Shown one piece after another: positions 13,444 through 21,219 of a DNA stretch of 22,949 nucleotides. The position numbers and the translations under genes were made by a program. How positions within the stretch are numbered: the first letter of the stretch is position 1; every line of letters begins with the position of its first letter. The stretch is taken from the IMG/VR virus record IMGVR_UViG_3300022934_000202, positions 1 to 22,949 of that record; one strand, 5' to 3'. Under the pieces are notes generated by a model. The model saw only the letters and a list, made by a program, of their open reading frames with translations. It was not told where the DNA came from and did no database searches. Origin of the DNA: a virus.

Positions 13444-14251
13444 TTTGTTGGCCTTGCTGAAAATGACGAAGCGGGAAGCCGTTGTCGGTGGGAAGAAGTT
13501 ATCGCAGGTTTCCTCGGCGGTTCTTCAAGGACAGGGCTTTTATCTAAGCACGACTTCAATCGTGCGTGATGGCGTTTCGAGCATTGGCCTATTCACTGTT
13601 CCCACGACCGACGACGAATCCTTTCTTGGGGACATCACCGTTGCGAACATTGACCTGCTCATCGGCGCACTTTCTGCGCACGGCTCGGACATTGACATTT
13701 CATACGCAGACGGCAAAATCACGCTAAAATCGGGAAGCAAGCGCACGACCCTCGCAAGCGACGGGAGAGCGAAGGCATTCCCGCACACGAATAAGACCGT
13801 TGGCGAATGGTCTGCCGATTCCGAGGCACGGTTCACGAAGTCCCTGTGCAACATTGAATTGAATCACTACACCATGCAGGACGGCACTTCAATTGATGGC
13901 GTGGTCGCCACTGTTCGCACGAAGGACTTGCTCGACGCTATGCGCAGTGGTTCAATCAACGGGCAGATGATTGAAGCGACCCGACTGAACCTGAATCCCG
14001 ACTGCACGCTTGAGGTGGTCGCAGGTGATGAAATGAAGGGCGCTACACGCACTGTTCTTGACAGTGGCTCTCCCGAAGGAACGACGCTCACAACCTCCAT
14101 CGGCGGTGGCTTTGAGAACATTCTTGCGCACACTGCGTCCGAGAATTGCGACTTGGTTTTCTTCGACTTCTCGGCGTATGGCGCTGGCGTTGCCGTTGTT
14201 CTGCGCACAAACGAGGCAGTCGTCTTTCAAAGGGAGGCCAACAATGGTTGA
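13421..14251 (+). CDS. PCNA-like sliding clamp
   Basis: 276 residues from ATG 13421. The size is near that of PCNA (about 250). The protein is rich in alternating strands, with the DGKITLKSGSKRTTLAS stretch (about residues 88-105) resembling the DGKLxI...K clamp signature. Internal repeats of strand-helix-strand plan and a high proportion of hydroxyl and acidic residues agree with a processivity ring. No clear PIP-binding or interdomain-connector motif can be read by eye, so the call leans on overall shape and on the RFC and DNA polymerase B genes in the same region. A T4 gp45-like clamp is the closest alternative. The stop overlaps the next start. Confidence 0.6.
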   Translation: MTRMKKSDLLALLKMTKREAVVGGKKLSQVSSAVLQGQGFYLSTTSIVRDGVSSIGLFTVPTTDDESFLGDITVANIDLLIGALSAHGSDIDISYADGKITLKSGSKRTTLASDGRAKAFPHTNKTVGEWSADSEARFTKSLCNIELNHYTMQDGTSIDGVVATVRTKDLLDAMRSGSINGQMIEATRLNLNPDCTLEVVAGDEMKGATRTVLDSGSPEGTTLTTSIGGGFENILAHTASENCDLVFFDFSAYGAGVAVVLRTNEAVVFQREANNG

Positions 14252-14633
14252 TTTGTCGGAGAAGCGACACGATGCACAATATGTTCATAGCGCAAACGCA
14301 AGTGTGTGCAACCTGAACAAAACGCAAATCGTGGATATGCTCGCCTTGATGGGCGAGGCGCTATCCGACAGAAAAATGAATCGCAAAATTGCGCTGATGG
14401 CTGGATTGATGTATCATAAGGAGGTCGGGGAATGGTTCTATGCGCCGCAAATGACCGACATTGTGAACGAACACTATATGCGTGCTTACACGCGAGTCAG
14501 CGCAAGCACAACGGCGAACCTGCTCATCCTCTTCGAGAAGTGGGGGATTGTTGAATCCGCACGATGCCCGAATAGAACACGCGACGAAGAAGGAAAGAGA
14601 AGTCCATTGAAGAGATACAGGAGATTGAAATAA
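14244..14633 (+). CDS. Winged-helix-like protein (129 aa)
   Basis: 129 residues from ATG 14244, preceded by GGGAGG; it overlaps the clamp stop by 8 nt. Helices LNKTQIVDMLALMGEALSD, MTDIVNEHYMRAY and STTANLLILFEKWGIVES look like a winged helix with recognition helix and wing, and the last 25 residues are strongly basic (RTRDEEGKRSPLKRYRRLK). Probable DNA-binding regulator. No family recognised. The stop abuts the next start. Confidence 0.6.
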   Translation: MVDLSEKRHDAQYVHSANASVCNLNKTQIVDMLALMGEALSDRKMNRKIALMAGLMYHKEVGEWFYAPQMTDIVNEHYMRAYTRVSASTTANLLILFEKWGIVESARCPNRTRDEEGKRSPLKRYRRLK

Positions 14634-14924
14634 ATGAAAACAAATTGCCCCATCTGCGCAGAAGCCTTGAACATCAACACCGATGAGAACCACATCACTG
14701 AATGCCCTTATTGCGGCGGCGGTTTGTCGGTTGAAATCACCATTTCCCCTGCGCAAAAGCAGGCGCACTACACCGACGAGGTATGGTTGCGCAGAGAATA
14801 CGAAGAGAACCGTCGCTCGATGGCGAACATCGCTGAACAGTGCGCCGTTTCCCCGATGACGATTAACCGATGGCTGAATGTCCACGGCATCCCGACTCGC
14901 CGCCGAGGGCAGACAGGACTTTGA
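14634..14924 (+). CDS. Zinc-ribbon plus helix-turn-helix protein (96 aa)
   Basis: 96 residues; ATG 14634 directly follows the previous TAA. The N-terminal ribbon has CPIC (5-8) and CPYCGG (about 24-29). The C-terminal half is a helix-turn-helix: SMANIAEQCAVSPMTINRWLNVHGIPTR, of the type seen in phage regulators and beside homing-endonuclease domains. Likely sequence-specific DNA binding. It is the last gene of the clamp operon, followed at once by a promoter. Confidence 0.7.
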   Translation: MKTNCPICAEALNINTDENHITECPYCGGGLSVEITISPAQKQAHYTDEVWLRREYEENRRSMANIAEQCAVSPMTINRWLNVHGIPTRRRGQTGL

Positions 14925-14943
14925 CCGTTGGGTTTATATCAAC
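14925..14943 (+). promoter_or_regulatory. Archaeal BRE/TATA promoter
   Basis: CCGTTGGGTTTATATCAAC, starting at the base after the previous stop, differs by one base from the copies at 5875 and 10726. The TATA core centre is about 27 nt before ATG 14963. Confidence 0.7.
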
Positions 14944-14962
14944 ATAGGGGTGTGTTCTCTTC

Positions 14963-15466
14963 ATGGGAAGCAGACCTTTGACAAAAGTGTTTCACGCACA
15001 TCAGCGTGCTTTGATGGTTGAATATGTGGAAGAATGGCCTTACGGCTTCAAGGATGCGAGCGAGAAGGGTTATCCGAGGGTGATGAACCGGGCTATGTAT
15101 TTCTGCAAGTTTATGGATGTGGATTGTCATAACCACATTGAGGCATACACAACGGCGGTCGAGGTCGCAGAATGCGTCTATTTGGTCGGCAACACTTGGG
15201 TTAATGAGGATTACAGGGGGCAGGGAATCCACGCTGAAATGCTTCAATGGCGCAACGGTATTCTCAAGGAAACCTTCGGCGCAACCGACATTATCACGCT
15301 TCTGAATCCGCAGGAGGGCGCAAGTCTTGAGCAATTGCAGAAGGTTGTTTCTTCGCTCGGCTATCGCCGTTTGAAGTGGTCGGATTTGCGCAAAATGGGT
15401 GTGCCTATCAGCGTGCGTATGCAGATTCGCCGCAGTCGCCTCCAATTTTGGGGGAAGTCCCTTTGA
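14963..15466 (+). CDS. GNAT-family N-acetyltransferase
   Basis: 167 residues from ATG 14963, 27 nt from a TATA box. The GNAT motif A appears as NTWVNEDYRGQGIHAEMLQW (about 77-97), with the acetyl-CoA-binding R-G-Q-G-I/x pattern. A preceding strand (AECVYLVG) and a C-terminal segment with LGYRRLKW fit the fold. The family transfers acetyl groups to amines of proteins, small molecules or antibiotics; the substrate here is unknown. Being first in the polymerase operon is unusual for a GNAT and may mean it modifies replication or host proteins. TTGA overlap with polymerase. Confidence 0.75.
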   Translation: MGSRPLTKVFHAHQRALMVEYVEEWPYGFKDASEKGYPRVMNRAMYFCKFMDVDCHNHIEAYTTAVEVAECVYLVGNTWVNEDYRGQGIHAEMLQWRNGILKETFGATDIITLLNPQEGASLEQLQKVVSSLGYRRLKWSDLRKMGVPISVRMQIRRSRLQFWGKSL

Positions 15467-17688
15467 TTGTCGAGCGTGGCCGGGGCAACGAAGTTATCGT
15501 GCGCTATCGTGATGAGGCAGGTTTGCGCAAAGAGCAGAAGTTAAGCGCAGAACCGTTCTGCTTTGTGCAGAAGGACGACCTATTCAAAATCAATCGTGCG
15601 TTCACCAAACAAAGCGGAGAATACCGTGGTCTTTACGGCGAGGAATTGTTGAAGGTTCAATTCTCGACCACCGAGGATATGCGGGAGGGAATCAGGGGTG
15701 TGCGCACATGGGAGGCGAACATCGCACATGAGAACCGTGTTCTCGTTGAGAACGATTTCACCCTGCCGATGTATGAGCATCGGGTCTGCTATTTTGACAT
15801 GGAATGGATGATGGAGTCGGGTCAAATCACTATCATTGTCGTCCACGATTCGGAGGAAGGGGAATATGTGTTCTTCACCCATCCCGACTATGCGCAGGGG
15901 TATTATGACACCATTCAGTGCGCAAATCACCCCGATGGATTGACGGAGATTCACGCTGGCGAGCGCAAAATGAAGTGCTTCGCAGATGAACGGTCTATGC
16001 TTCTCGACTTTGCTCGCCTTCTGCGCAAACGGGACTATGACATTATCACGGGCTGGAATGTAGTCAATGCCGACATTCAGCAATTGTTCAAGCGATTCAA
16101 GGCTAACGACATTCAACCGAACCTGCTCTCTCCCATGAAGCGCATACGGTATGATTTCAAGGATTGGGGGCAACCTATCGTGGGAACGAATGTCATTGAC
16201 TTGATGGTGGCTTTCAAGAAGTTATGGACGCTCAAGAACGGTCAATTGCCTTCAATGGGACTTGGTGCGGTTTCTGCGCACTGCCTCGGAGAAACGAAGG
16301 TTGAATTGGCTGACGGACACAACACCTATTTCAGCGACTTCGGGACATACCTTGACTACGCACGACAGGATGTGCGCCTGTTGCCCCGCCTTGACGATAT
16401 GGTGGGCGCTCTCAATTATTTCACTGCCGTTCAGCACATCACGGGATGCGACATACGCACGACTCCGTGGGTTTCAAGACTCTTCCCCATCCTCGCCTTG
16501 CGCGACCCCGACTTCAAACGGCGCATACCGTCGAAACCACAATTTGAGAAGGTGGACTATCCCGGCGCAGACATTCAAACGGCTGATGCTGGTGTTTATC
16601 GGAATGTCGCCATCATGGACATCAAAGCCATGTATCATAGCAACATCAACCTTCACAACATTTGCTGGACGAACCTTGACGAAGAGGGCAAGGACTGCGG
16701 GAACGGTGTGCGGTTTGCGCAGAAGAAGGGTCTGCTCGGTCGGCAGATGGACAAAATGACCTCACTGCGCAACGAATACAAAGAGCGCATGAAGAATGCG
16801 TCGAGCGATGGCGAGCGCAGAATGTATGACGGTCTGCAATACGCCACGAAGTCGCTCGTCGCCTCCATGTATGGCGTTGCTGGCGATAGCAAGTGTGGTT
16901 TCTATCACCCCGATATTGCCGCCTCAATCACTTACACCTCCCGCCAAACGCTCTATCGTCTGCGTGATGAATGCGAGGCTTTGGGTATGCCTGCTATTTA
17001 CGGACACACCGACTCGGTGTTTGTTCAGTGCGAATCGCCTGAGAAGGGCGTTGAAGCACTGCGCACAATCAATGAGAACATGAGTCCCATTGAAACCGAG
17101 TTTGAGAAGTGGTGCAAGTCCTTCCTCTTGATGGCGAAGAATCGCTACGCAGGCGAAGTGCGCTGGACTGATGGAGAACACCACGATGCGCAAATCTATG
17201 TGAAGGGAATCGAGATGAAGCAGTCCCGACTCCCCAATGCGATGAAGAACGCGATGCAAACCGTCATCGGCGGGATTCTATCTGCGCAAACCGAGGAACA
17301 GGTCGTTGCGCCGTTGGAGGATTTGGTGCGCAGAATTGTCGCAAGGGAGGTTCCCGTTGCCGACCTGTGCATCAAGGCCAAGTTAAGCAAGGACTTGAGC
17401 GAATACACGACGCTCGGAGAAGTGCGTGCTGGTGCGCATTGGGCGAATGTGCATTTGGGGAAGGGCTATCGCAAAGACGACTATTTCCTCTCGACGCTCA
17501 ACGATAACGGCGACTACATCGCCTTTGACGACCCATCTGAAATTGAGGGTATTGCGCAGGTCGGTTATCGCCACCTCGCAGAACGGTTCATCGTTGAAAA
17601 AGTGCGCCCGTATTTTGAAGTCATGCGTTGGGACATTGTGCGCATAGAGAATGCGCTCAACGGTCTTTCGGGCATGGGTTGGCTTTGA
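15463..17688 (+). CDS. polB: Family B DNA polymerase with 3'-5' exonuclease
   Basis: 741 residues from TTG 15463, in a TTGA overlap; the frame runs further up to 15376 but that part overlaps the GNAT gene. Exo I is YFDMEWM (D112, E114), Exo II is TGWNVVNAD (D204, with the usual Phe before Asp replaced by Ala), and Exo III is YARQD (Y299, D303). Polymerase motif A is MDIKAMYHS (D386), motif B is KSLVASMYG (about 462-470), and motif C is YGHTDS (512-517), where the usual YGDTDS has His in place of the first Asp; the catalytic second Asp is kept. The KGIEMK segment matches the KxY/KKRY region. So both activities look intact. It copies the viral genome with the clamp and RFC. It ends GMGWL, a possible clamp-binding tail. 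Confidence 0.93.
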   Translation: MIVERGRGNEVIVRYRDEAGLRKEQKLSAEPFCFVQKDDLFKINRAFTKQSGEYRGLYGEELLKVQFSTTEDMREGIRGVRTWEANIAHENRVLVENDFTLPMYEHRVCYFDMEWMMESGQITIIVVHDSEEGEYVFFTHPDYAQGYYDTIQCANHPDGLTEIHAGERKMKCFADERSMLLDFARLLRKRDYDIITGWNVVNADIQQLFKRFKANDIQPNLLSPMKRIRYDFKDWGQPIVGTNVIDLMVAFKKLWTLKNGQLPSMGLGAVSAHCLGETKVELADGHNTYFSDFGTYLDYARQDVRLLPRLDDMVGALNYFTAVQHITGCDIRTTPWVSRLFPILALRDPDFKRRIPSKPQFEKVDYPGADIQTADAGVYRNVAIMDIKAMYHSNINLHNICWTNLDEEGKDCGNGVRFAQKKGLLGRQMDKMTSLRNEYKERMKNASSDGERRMYDGLQYATKSLVASMYGVAGDSKCGFYHPDIAASITYTSRQTLYRLRDECEALGMPAIYGHTDSVFVQCESPEKGVEALRTINENMSPIETEFEKWCKSFLLMAKNRYAGEVRWTDGEHHDAQIYVKGIEMKQSRLPNAMKNAMQTVIGGILSAQTEEQVVAPLEDLVRRIVAREVPVADLCIKAKLSKDLSEYTTLGEVRAGAHWANVHLGKGYRKDDYFLSTLNDNGDYIAFDDPSEIEGIAQVGYRHLAERFIVEKVRPYFEVMRWDIVRIENALNGLSGMGWL

Positions 17689-17693
17689 CGGCA

Positions 17694-17702
17694 GGTTTAT
17701 AT
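17694..17702 (+). promoter_or_regulatory. Archaeal TATA-box promoter
   Basis: GGTTTATAT followed by GAACACG starts 6 nt after the polymerase stop and is centred about 27 nt before ATG 17725. Confidence 0.7.
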
Positions 17703-17724
17703 GAACACGAAGCGAGGCGATAAC

Positions 17725-18036
17725 ATGGTGCGAGAAAGCCGAAAAATGACGATGCGAGAAGTGCAAAAAGAATTGGAGGGTATGAAGAACGACATTCAGC
17801 AGTCCATGCAATTCTTGAATGTCCTCTTCGCTGAAATGGATAAGTGCAACATGGTTCTCATTCGACTTCTTGAGAAGGGTGGTTTGCTTCACCAAAAGAC
17901 CTGCGCACACTGCGGTTTCAATGTGAACACGCCGATGTTTGACGACATTCCCATCCCCGAAGAATGTCCTGCCTGTCAAAAGTCGCTTGACGAAACCAAG
18001 CAGACCACGCTTCCCGAAGAAAAAGAAGAGGAATGA
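17725..18036 (+). CDS. Coiled-coil plus zinc-knuckle protein (103 aa)
   Basis: 103 residues; ATG 17725 is picked by its 27-nt distance to the TATA box (ATG 17701 lies within the box). Residues 5-55 form a charged helix likely to make a coiled coil (MREVQKELEGMKNDIQQSM...). CAHCG (about 62-66) and CPAC (about 85-88) make a zinc knuckle. The tail is acidic. No family recognised; first gene of the nuclease/methyltransferase operon. ATGA overlap with the nuclease. Confidence 0.6.
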   Translation: MVRESRKMTMREVQKELEGMKNDIQQSMQFLNVLFAEMDKCNMVLIRLLEKGGLLHQKTCAHCGFNVNTPMFDDIPIPEECPACQKSLDETKQTTLPEEKEEE

Positions 18037-18893
18037 GCATGAGCGACCCTGCGCAAATGACGGTTGAGGAATTGGCGAAAGCCGCCACCTATGACCCGAC
18101 CGATGGGAAATTGCTCAAAATCAGCAAGTCCACCTTTATGACCTATTCAAAATGCCCTCGGCAATTTTGGATGCAGAAGGTCATCCTCAAGGATTTGAGA
18201 GTCCCTGCTACGCCTGAAATGGAGAGAGGGACACGCATTCACACGGCTCTCGAAACCATCTATGACAATTGGGAGGGTCAAAGCATTCTTGCGCCTCTTA
18301 TCCCCGCAGAACAGGTTGAGGATGGCGTGCAGGAATTGGTTGCGCTTGAGGAACAACGGCTCAAGGAATGGGGCATTGAGTCCTTTGCGCCCGACGAATA
18401 TGAAGAATACCGTGCCGTTTGGGATGCCGAGCGGGAGGTTGTTCTCGTCGGGAAAATTGACGGCGTGCTGGTGCATCCCGATGGCGGTCTTTGCATCTAT
18501 GAATTGAAAACGGGCAACATGAACAAAGGCAAATTGTCCCGCACACGCAGGGAATTGTGCTTCTATTCCCATGTTCTGCGCCTGATGGGTGAAACCCGAC
18601 CAATCACGCACTTCGCATACCTTGCGCCCGACGCAGACAACATGGACTTCGTGATGGATATGCTCAACGACTCCAAGCGACAGGTGATGCTCGGTGAAGA
18701 GAAGGGCGTTCTCATCGTTGAGAAGGTCAGTCAGCGCAGTCATAACGCCTTCCTCAAGGCGCTCGATAAGGCCGTTGAGGGTCTGAAGGCGCATGAGAAT
18801 CCGATGAAGTGGTCGGATTATTTTTGCCCTCAGTGGTGCGAGTTTTCTGCGCAGTGCGAAGCCGAATTGACAGGGGTTGGTGATGAATGGTGA
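18033..18893 (+). CDS. PD-(D/E)XK nuclease, Cas4/RecB-like with Fe-S cysteines
   Basis: 286 residues; ATG 18033 overlaps the upstream stop. A SxSTFMTYSKCPRQF opening (C41) matches the first RecB/Cas4 motif; GTRIH (about 66-70) gives the His. KIDG (D143) and YELKTG (E157, K159) are the catalytic D...ExK. RRELCFYSH lies where the QxxxY motif is usual, with Glu in place of Gln. Three cysteines near the end (C265, C269, C275) together with C41 give the four-Cys 4Fe-4S set known in AddB and Cas4 proteins. Such nucleases trim 5' or 3' ends in recombination or CRISPR adaptation; no CRISPR genes or arrays are seen here, so a role in recombination or replication is likelier. Ends GDEW, overlapping the next start. 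Confidence 0.8.
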   Translation: MSMSDPAQMTVEELAKAATYDPTDGKLLKISKSTFMTYSKCPRQFWMQKVILKDLRVPATPEMERGTRIHTALETIYDNWEGQSILAPLIPAEQVEDGVQELVALEEQRLKEWGIESFAPDEYEEYRAVWDAEREVVLVGKIDGVLVHPDGGLCIYELKTGNMNKGKLSRTRRELCFYSHVLRLMGETRPITHFAYLAPDADNMDFVMDMLNDSKRQVMLGEEKGVLIVEKVSQRSHNAFLKALDKAVEGLKAHENPMKWSDYFCPQWCEFSAQCEAELTGVGDEW

Positions 18894-19039
18894 TTATCTG
18901 CGCAGAATGTGATGGTGAAATGGTCGTTGGCGACGAAGAAGCGAAGCCTGTTATGCTCATCACGGGAGATTCCGAAACGGAGAGTCAAAGGCTCGCCATC
19001 TGCAAAATCTGCGGCCATCGGCAGGTTATTAAGGACTAA
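18887..19039 (+). CDS. Zinc-ribbon microprotein (50 aa)
   Basis: 50 residues from ATG 18887, or 49 from GTG 18890; it overlaps the nuclease stop. CAEC (about 5-8) and CKICGH (about 39-44) form a ribbon with strands between (GEMVVGDEEA, VMLITGD). The stop TAA lies 16 nt before the methyltransferase start. No specific role known. Confidence 0.6.
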   Translation: MVIICAECDGEMVVGDEEAKPVMLITGDSETESQRLAICKICGHRQVIKD

Positions 19040-19055
19040 CTGTTTATGCGAAAGC

Positions 19056-19961
19056 ATGACGAAGAAGGTTATCGGCGTTGATTTGTATTGCGGTATTGGC
19101 GGAAGCACGCAAGGTATGCTTGACGCTGGCGCAGAAGTCATCCTGAGCATAGACTGTTGGGAAGTGGCCGAGCGAGTCCACAAACACAATTTTCCCGATG
19201 TTCCGTTCATCAACCGAAGGCTCGGTGAGGACTTTGACGAGGATATGCGCATCGTTGTCGAGGCAATCAAAGAGGCGGTCAAGAAGTGGGGTGGGCGCAC
19301 TGAGGTTCACATCCACATTCACGCATCGCCGCCATGTCAAGCACTGAGCAACCTCGGCAAGAAGAATTACACCGATGGGGTCGGTGCTATGGAGGCGTTT
19401 TTGCGCATGATTGATGAACTCAAGACTATGAACCTATGCGACTCTTGGACGATGGAGAATGTTCTCCCCGCACGCAAATATCTGCCGGGTGTCCCGTATA
19501 AAATCCTTGACGCAAGCGACTTTGGCGCACACACGAAGCGCAGGAGGTATTTTGCTGGCGAGGGATGGACTGCGCAGAAAACGGGCGGCGCTCTCCCGTG
19601 GGACGAAGTGATAAATGACCCGACGATTCCCGAAGGCGCAGTCCTTAATGCGTGTGCGCACGGGGAAAGCATCAGTCCGAGAAGTCAATTTGCCGACACA
19701 CCGAAGGGGGAGGTTATGCGCACTTTGACCCGTATGCTCTCAAATATCCGCGTGATGAATGAGGACGGGACGGCTTTCATCAAGGTGCGAAGCATGACTA
19801 TCCCTGAGAAATTGCGCTTTCAGGGCTTCCCACCATCGTTCTCGATTCCCGAAGACATCACCAAGACCGACGCAAGCAGTGGTTCGGGGAATGTTGTCTG
19901 CCCTCCTGTGATGAAGGCAATCATTGAAGGTATTCATCACGGCGGCTATGTTTGGCTTTGA
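19056..19961 (+). CDS. C5-cytosine DNA methyltransferase
   Basis: 301 residues from ATG 19056; the open frame extends to 18909, but that covers the preceding gene. Motif I is DLYCGIGG (9-16), motif IV ASPPCQALS with catalytic C94, motif VI WTMENV (E135), motif VIII KRRRYF (161-166), and motif X GNVVCPP near the end. All key residues for 5-methylcytosine transfer are present. The target-recognition region between motifs VIII and IX is short, so the site cannot be predicted. No restriction partner is seen next to it, which makes it an orphan enzyme, probably protecting viral DNA. Ends YVWL. No promoter directly upstream; expressed from the 17694 promoter. Confidence 0.9.
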   Translation: MTKKVIGVDLYCGIGGSTQGMLDAGAEVILSIDCWEVAERVHKHNFPDVPFINRRLGEDFDEDMRIVVEAIKEAVKKWGGRTEVHIHIHASPPCQALSNLGKKNYTDGVGAMEAFLRMIDELKTMNLCDSWTMENVLPARKYLPGVPYKILDASDFGAHTKRRRYFAGEGWTAQKTGGALPWDEVINDPTIPEGAVLNACAHGESISPRSQFADTPKGEVMRTLTRMLSNIRVMNEDGTAFIKVRSMTIPEKLRFQGFPPSFSIPEDITKTDASSGSGNVVCPPVMKAIIEGIHHGGYVWL

Positions 19962-19966
19962 CGATA

Positions 19967-19975
19967 GGTTGATAA
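19967..19975 (+). promoter_or_regulatory. TATA-like promoter of the primase
   Basis: GGTTGATAA, 6 nt after the methyltransferase stop, is centred about 29 nt before ATG 20000. It is a weaker match than the GGTTTATAT copies. Confidence 0.5.
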
Positions 19976-19999
19976 GCACATACCCTTTGGGTTGGTCTG

Positions 20000-20989
20000 A
20001 TGATACGATTCCCCCGACAGGTCGGCCTCAAGCGTGCGATTTGCCGCTCGCGTGAGGACTTTGATGCGTATGTGCGCAGGCTCAACGGTCGCTCATGCCT
20101 TTACACCTCGCTCTATTCCTTTGATGTCGAGCGGGACTATGATTCGGTCGTCATGGACAGGGCATGGTGGGACTTTGACATGAACGACGACTACACGATG
20201 GATGAAGTCAAGCATGATGTAGCGGCCTTGATTCAGCGTCTTGAGGGTGATGTGCGCCTCGTCGCCACCGGGAGAGGGTTTCATGTCCACCAGCACTTCA
20301 AGCGCCCTGTGCGTGGCCGAGATTGGTCGCAACACCTTGACCGCTATCAGCGCAGAATGGCCGATGGCCTCGCCAGCCTTGACGGTGTGGGCTATCCCGA
20401 AAAAATGACCCGCATATCGGGAACATTCAATGTCAAGCGCAAGCGGTGGGCGGTTTCGATTCCTGCGCACGATTTTGCGCAAGACCCCTTCAATTTCCCG
20501 ATTCCCGACAAACCACTTCCTGTTTCCGACAACATAGACCCCTTCTTTGGTCGCTTTGCGGAAAGCGAATGCTTTGATTTGGTGAAATGGGTGCATGACA
20601 ATCCGCCACCCAAGCGCCACACGACGCAACGGGAGTCCACTGTCTCTGTTGGATTCCTCGGCGGAGAATGCGCACTTCCGAATTGTCTTGAGCGAGCAAT
20701 TCAGGTGAGCAATCCTCCGCACCATGTTCGGGTTGCGCTCGTTCAGGAGATGCGCAGACAATTGGCGTTCTATGCACACCCGAAGGACTTAACGGATGAG
20801 GAAAACGATGAAATAACAAACGGCATCTGCTCATTCATAGAAACATTGGGGTGGACTGACTACAACGAAGGCATCACACGCAAATATGTTCACGGCGCAG
20901 TGCGCAAATACGCTCATGCGCCGTCGCCATTTTGGTATCGCAAACACAATCTATGCAACGGAGAAGGGTGTTGGTTCTGTGCGCAGTGA
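20000..20989 (+). CDS. Archaeo-eukaryotic primase, PriS-like with PriL-like Fe-S end
   Basis: 329 residues from ATG 20000, 29 nt after a TATA-like box. The AEP catalytic core has WWDFDMND (D58, D60), then TGRGFHVHQHF with the sGxGxHxH-type His (H95, H97), and RISGTFNVKR (about 138-147), the third motif region. The last 110 residues hold GGECALPNC (C224, C229) and end with C319, C324, C327. This resembles the PriL C-terminal Fe-S domain, with the preceding LPPC-type and terminal C-x4-C-x2-C pattern. A single-chain catalytic plus PriL-like fusion is seen in some mobile elements and viruses. It would make primers for the polymerase. The stop overlaps the next start. Confidence 0.8.
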   Translation: MIRFPRQVGLKRAICRSREDFDAYVRRLNGRSCLYTSLYSFDVERDYDSVVMDRAWWDFDMNDDYTMDEVKHDVAALIQRLEGDVRLVATGRGFHVHQHFKRPVRGRDWSQHLDRYQRRMADGLASLDGVGYPEKMTRISGTFNVKRKRWAVSIPAHDFAQDPFNFPIPDKPLPVSDNIDPFFGRFAESECFDLVKWVHDNPPPKRHTTQRESTVSVGFLGGECALPNCLERAIQVSNPPHHVRVALVQEMRRQLAFYAHPKDLTDEENDEITNGICSFIETLGWTDYNEGITRKYVHGAVRKYAHAPSPFWYRKHNLCNGEGCWFCAQ

Positions 20990-21182
20990 GGATGAATTGA
21001 GGGATATGCTGAAAGAAGCATCGGCGTTGCGCGATTCGTGGCTTCAAGTCTTGACGGATAAGGCATACAAAGACAACAGTGAAATGGTCGAAGCCATTCG
21101 CAATTACAATGCTTTGCGTGGAGTCATCAAAACCCTTCATTGGGCTTTGCGCCATCCTTTAGCGGTTTCCCCGCTTCACTGA
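20979..21182 (+). CDS. Hypothetical small protein (67 aa)
   Basis: About 67 residues from GTG 20979, which overlaps the primase end by 11 nt; the frame stays open further upstream inside the primase. The sequence is a long charged helix pair (SEDELRDMLKEASALRDSWLQVLTDK, then SEMVEAIRNYNALRGVIKTLHWALR), consistent with a helical bundle or small coiled coil. No family recognised. It could be a primase partner by position. Confidence 0.5.
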   Translation: MRSEDELRDMLKEASALRDSWLQVLTDKAYKDNSEMVEAIRNYNALRGVIKTLHWALRHPLAVSPLH

Positions 21183-21188
21183 GCGCAA

Positions 21189-21200
21189 TTCATTATAAGG
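21189..21200 (+). promoter_or_regulatory. TATA-like promoter of the ERCC4 nuclease
   Basis: TTCATTATAAGG is centred about 25 nt before ATG 21220. It differs from the GGTTTATAT group, so it may be controlled differently. Confidence 0.45.
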
Positions 21201-21219
21201 CGTGCCTGCGCACAAAGGC

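Noticed and set aside
15376-15462. 29-codon N-terminal extension of DNA polymerase
   Set aside because: It would overlap the GNAT gene by 91 nt. TTG 15463 in a TTGA overlap matches the starts of RFC and the dNMP kinase.
19041-19050. TGTTTATGCG as a promoter for the methyltransferase
   Set aside because: It is only about 10 nt before the ATG and does not match the block; read-through from 17694 is more likely.
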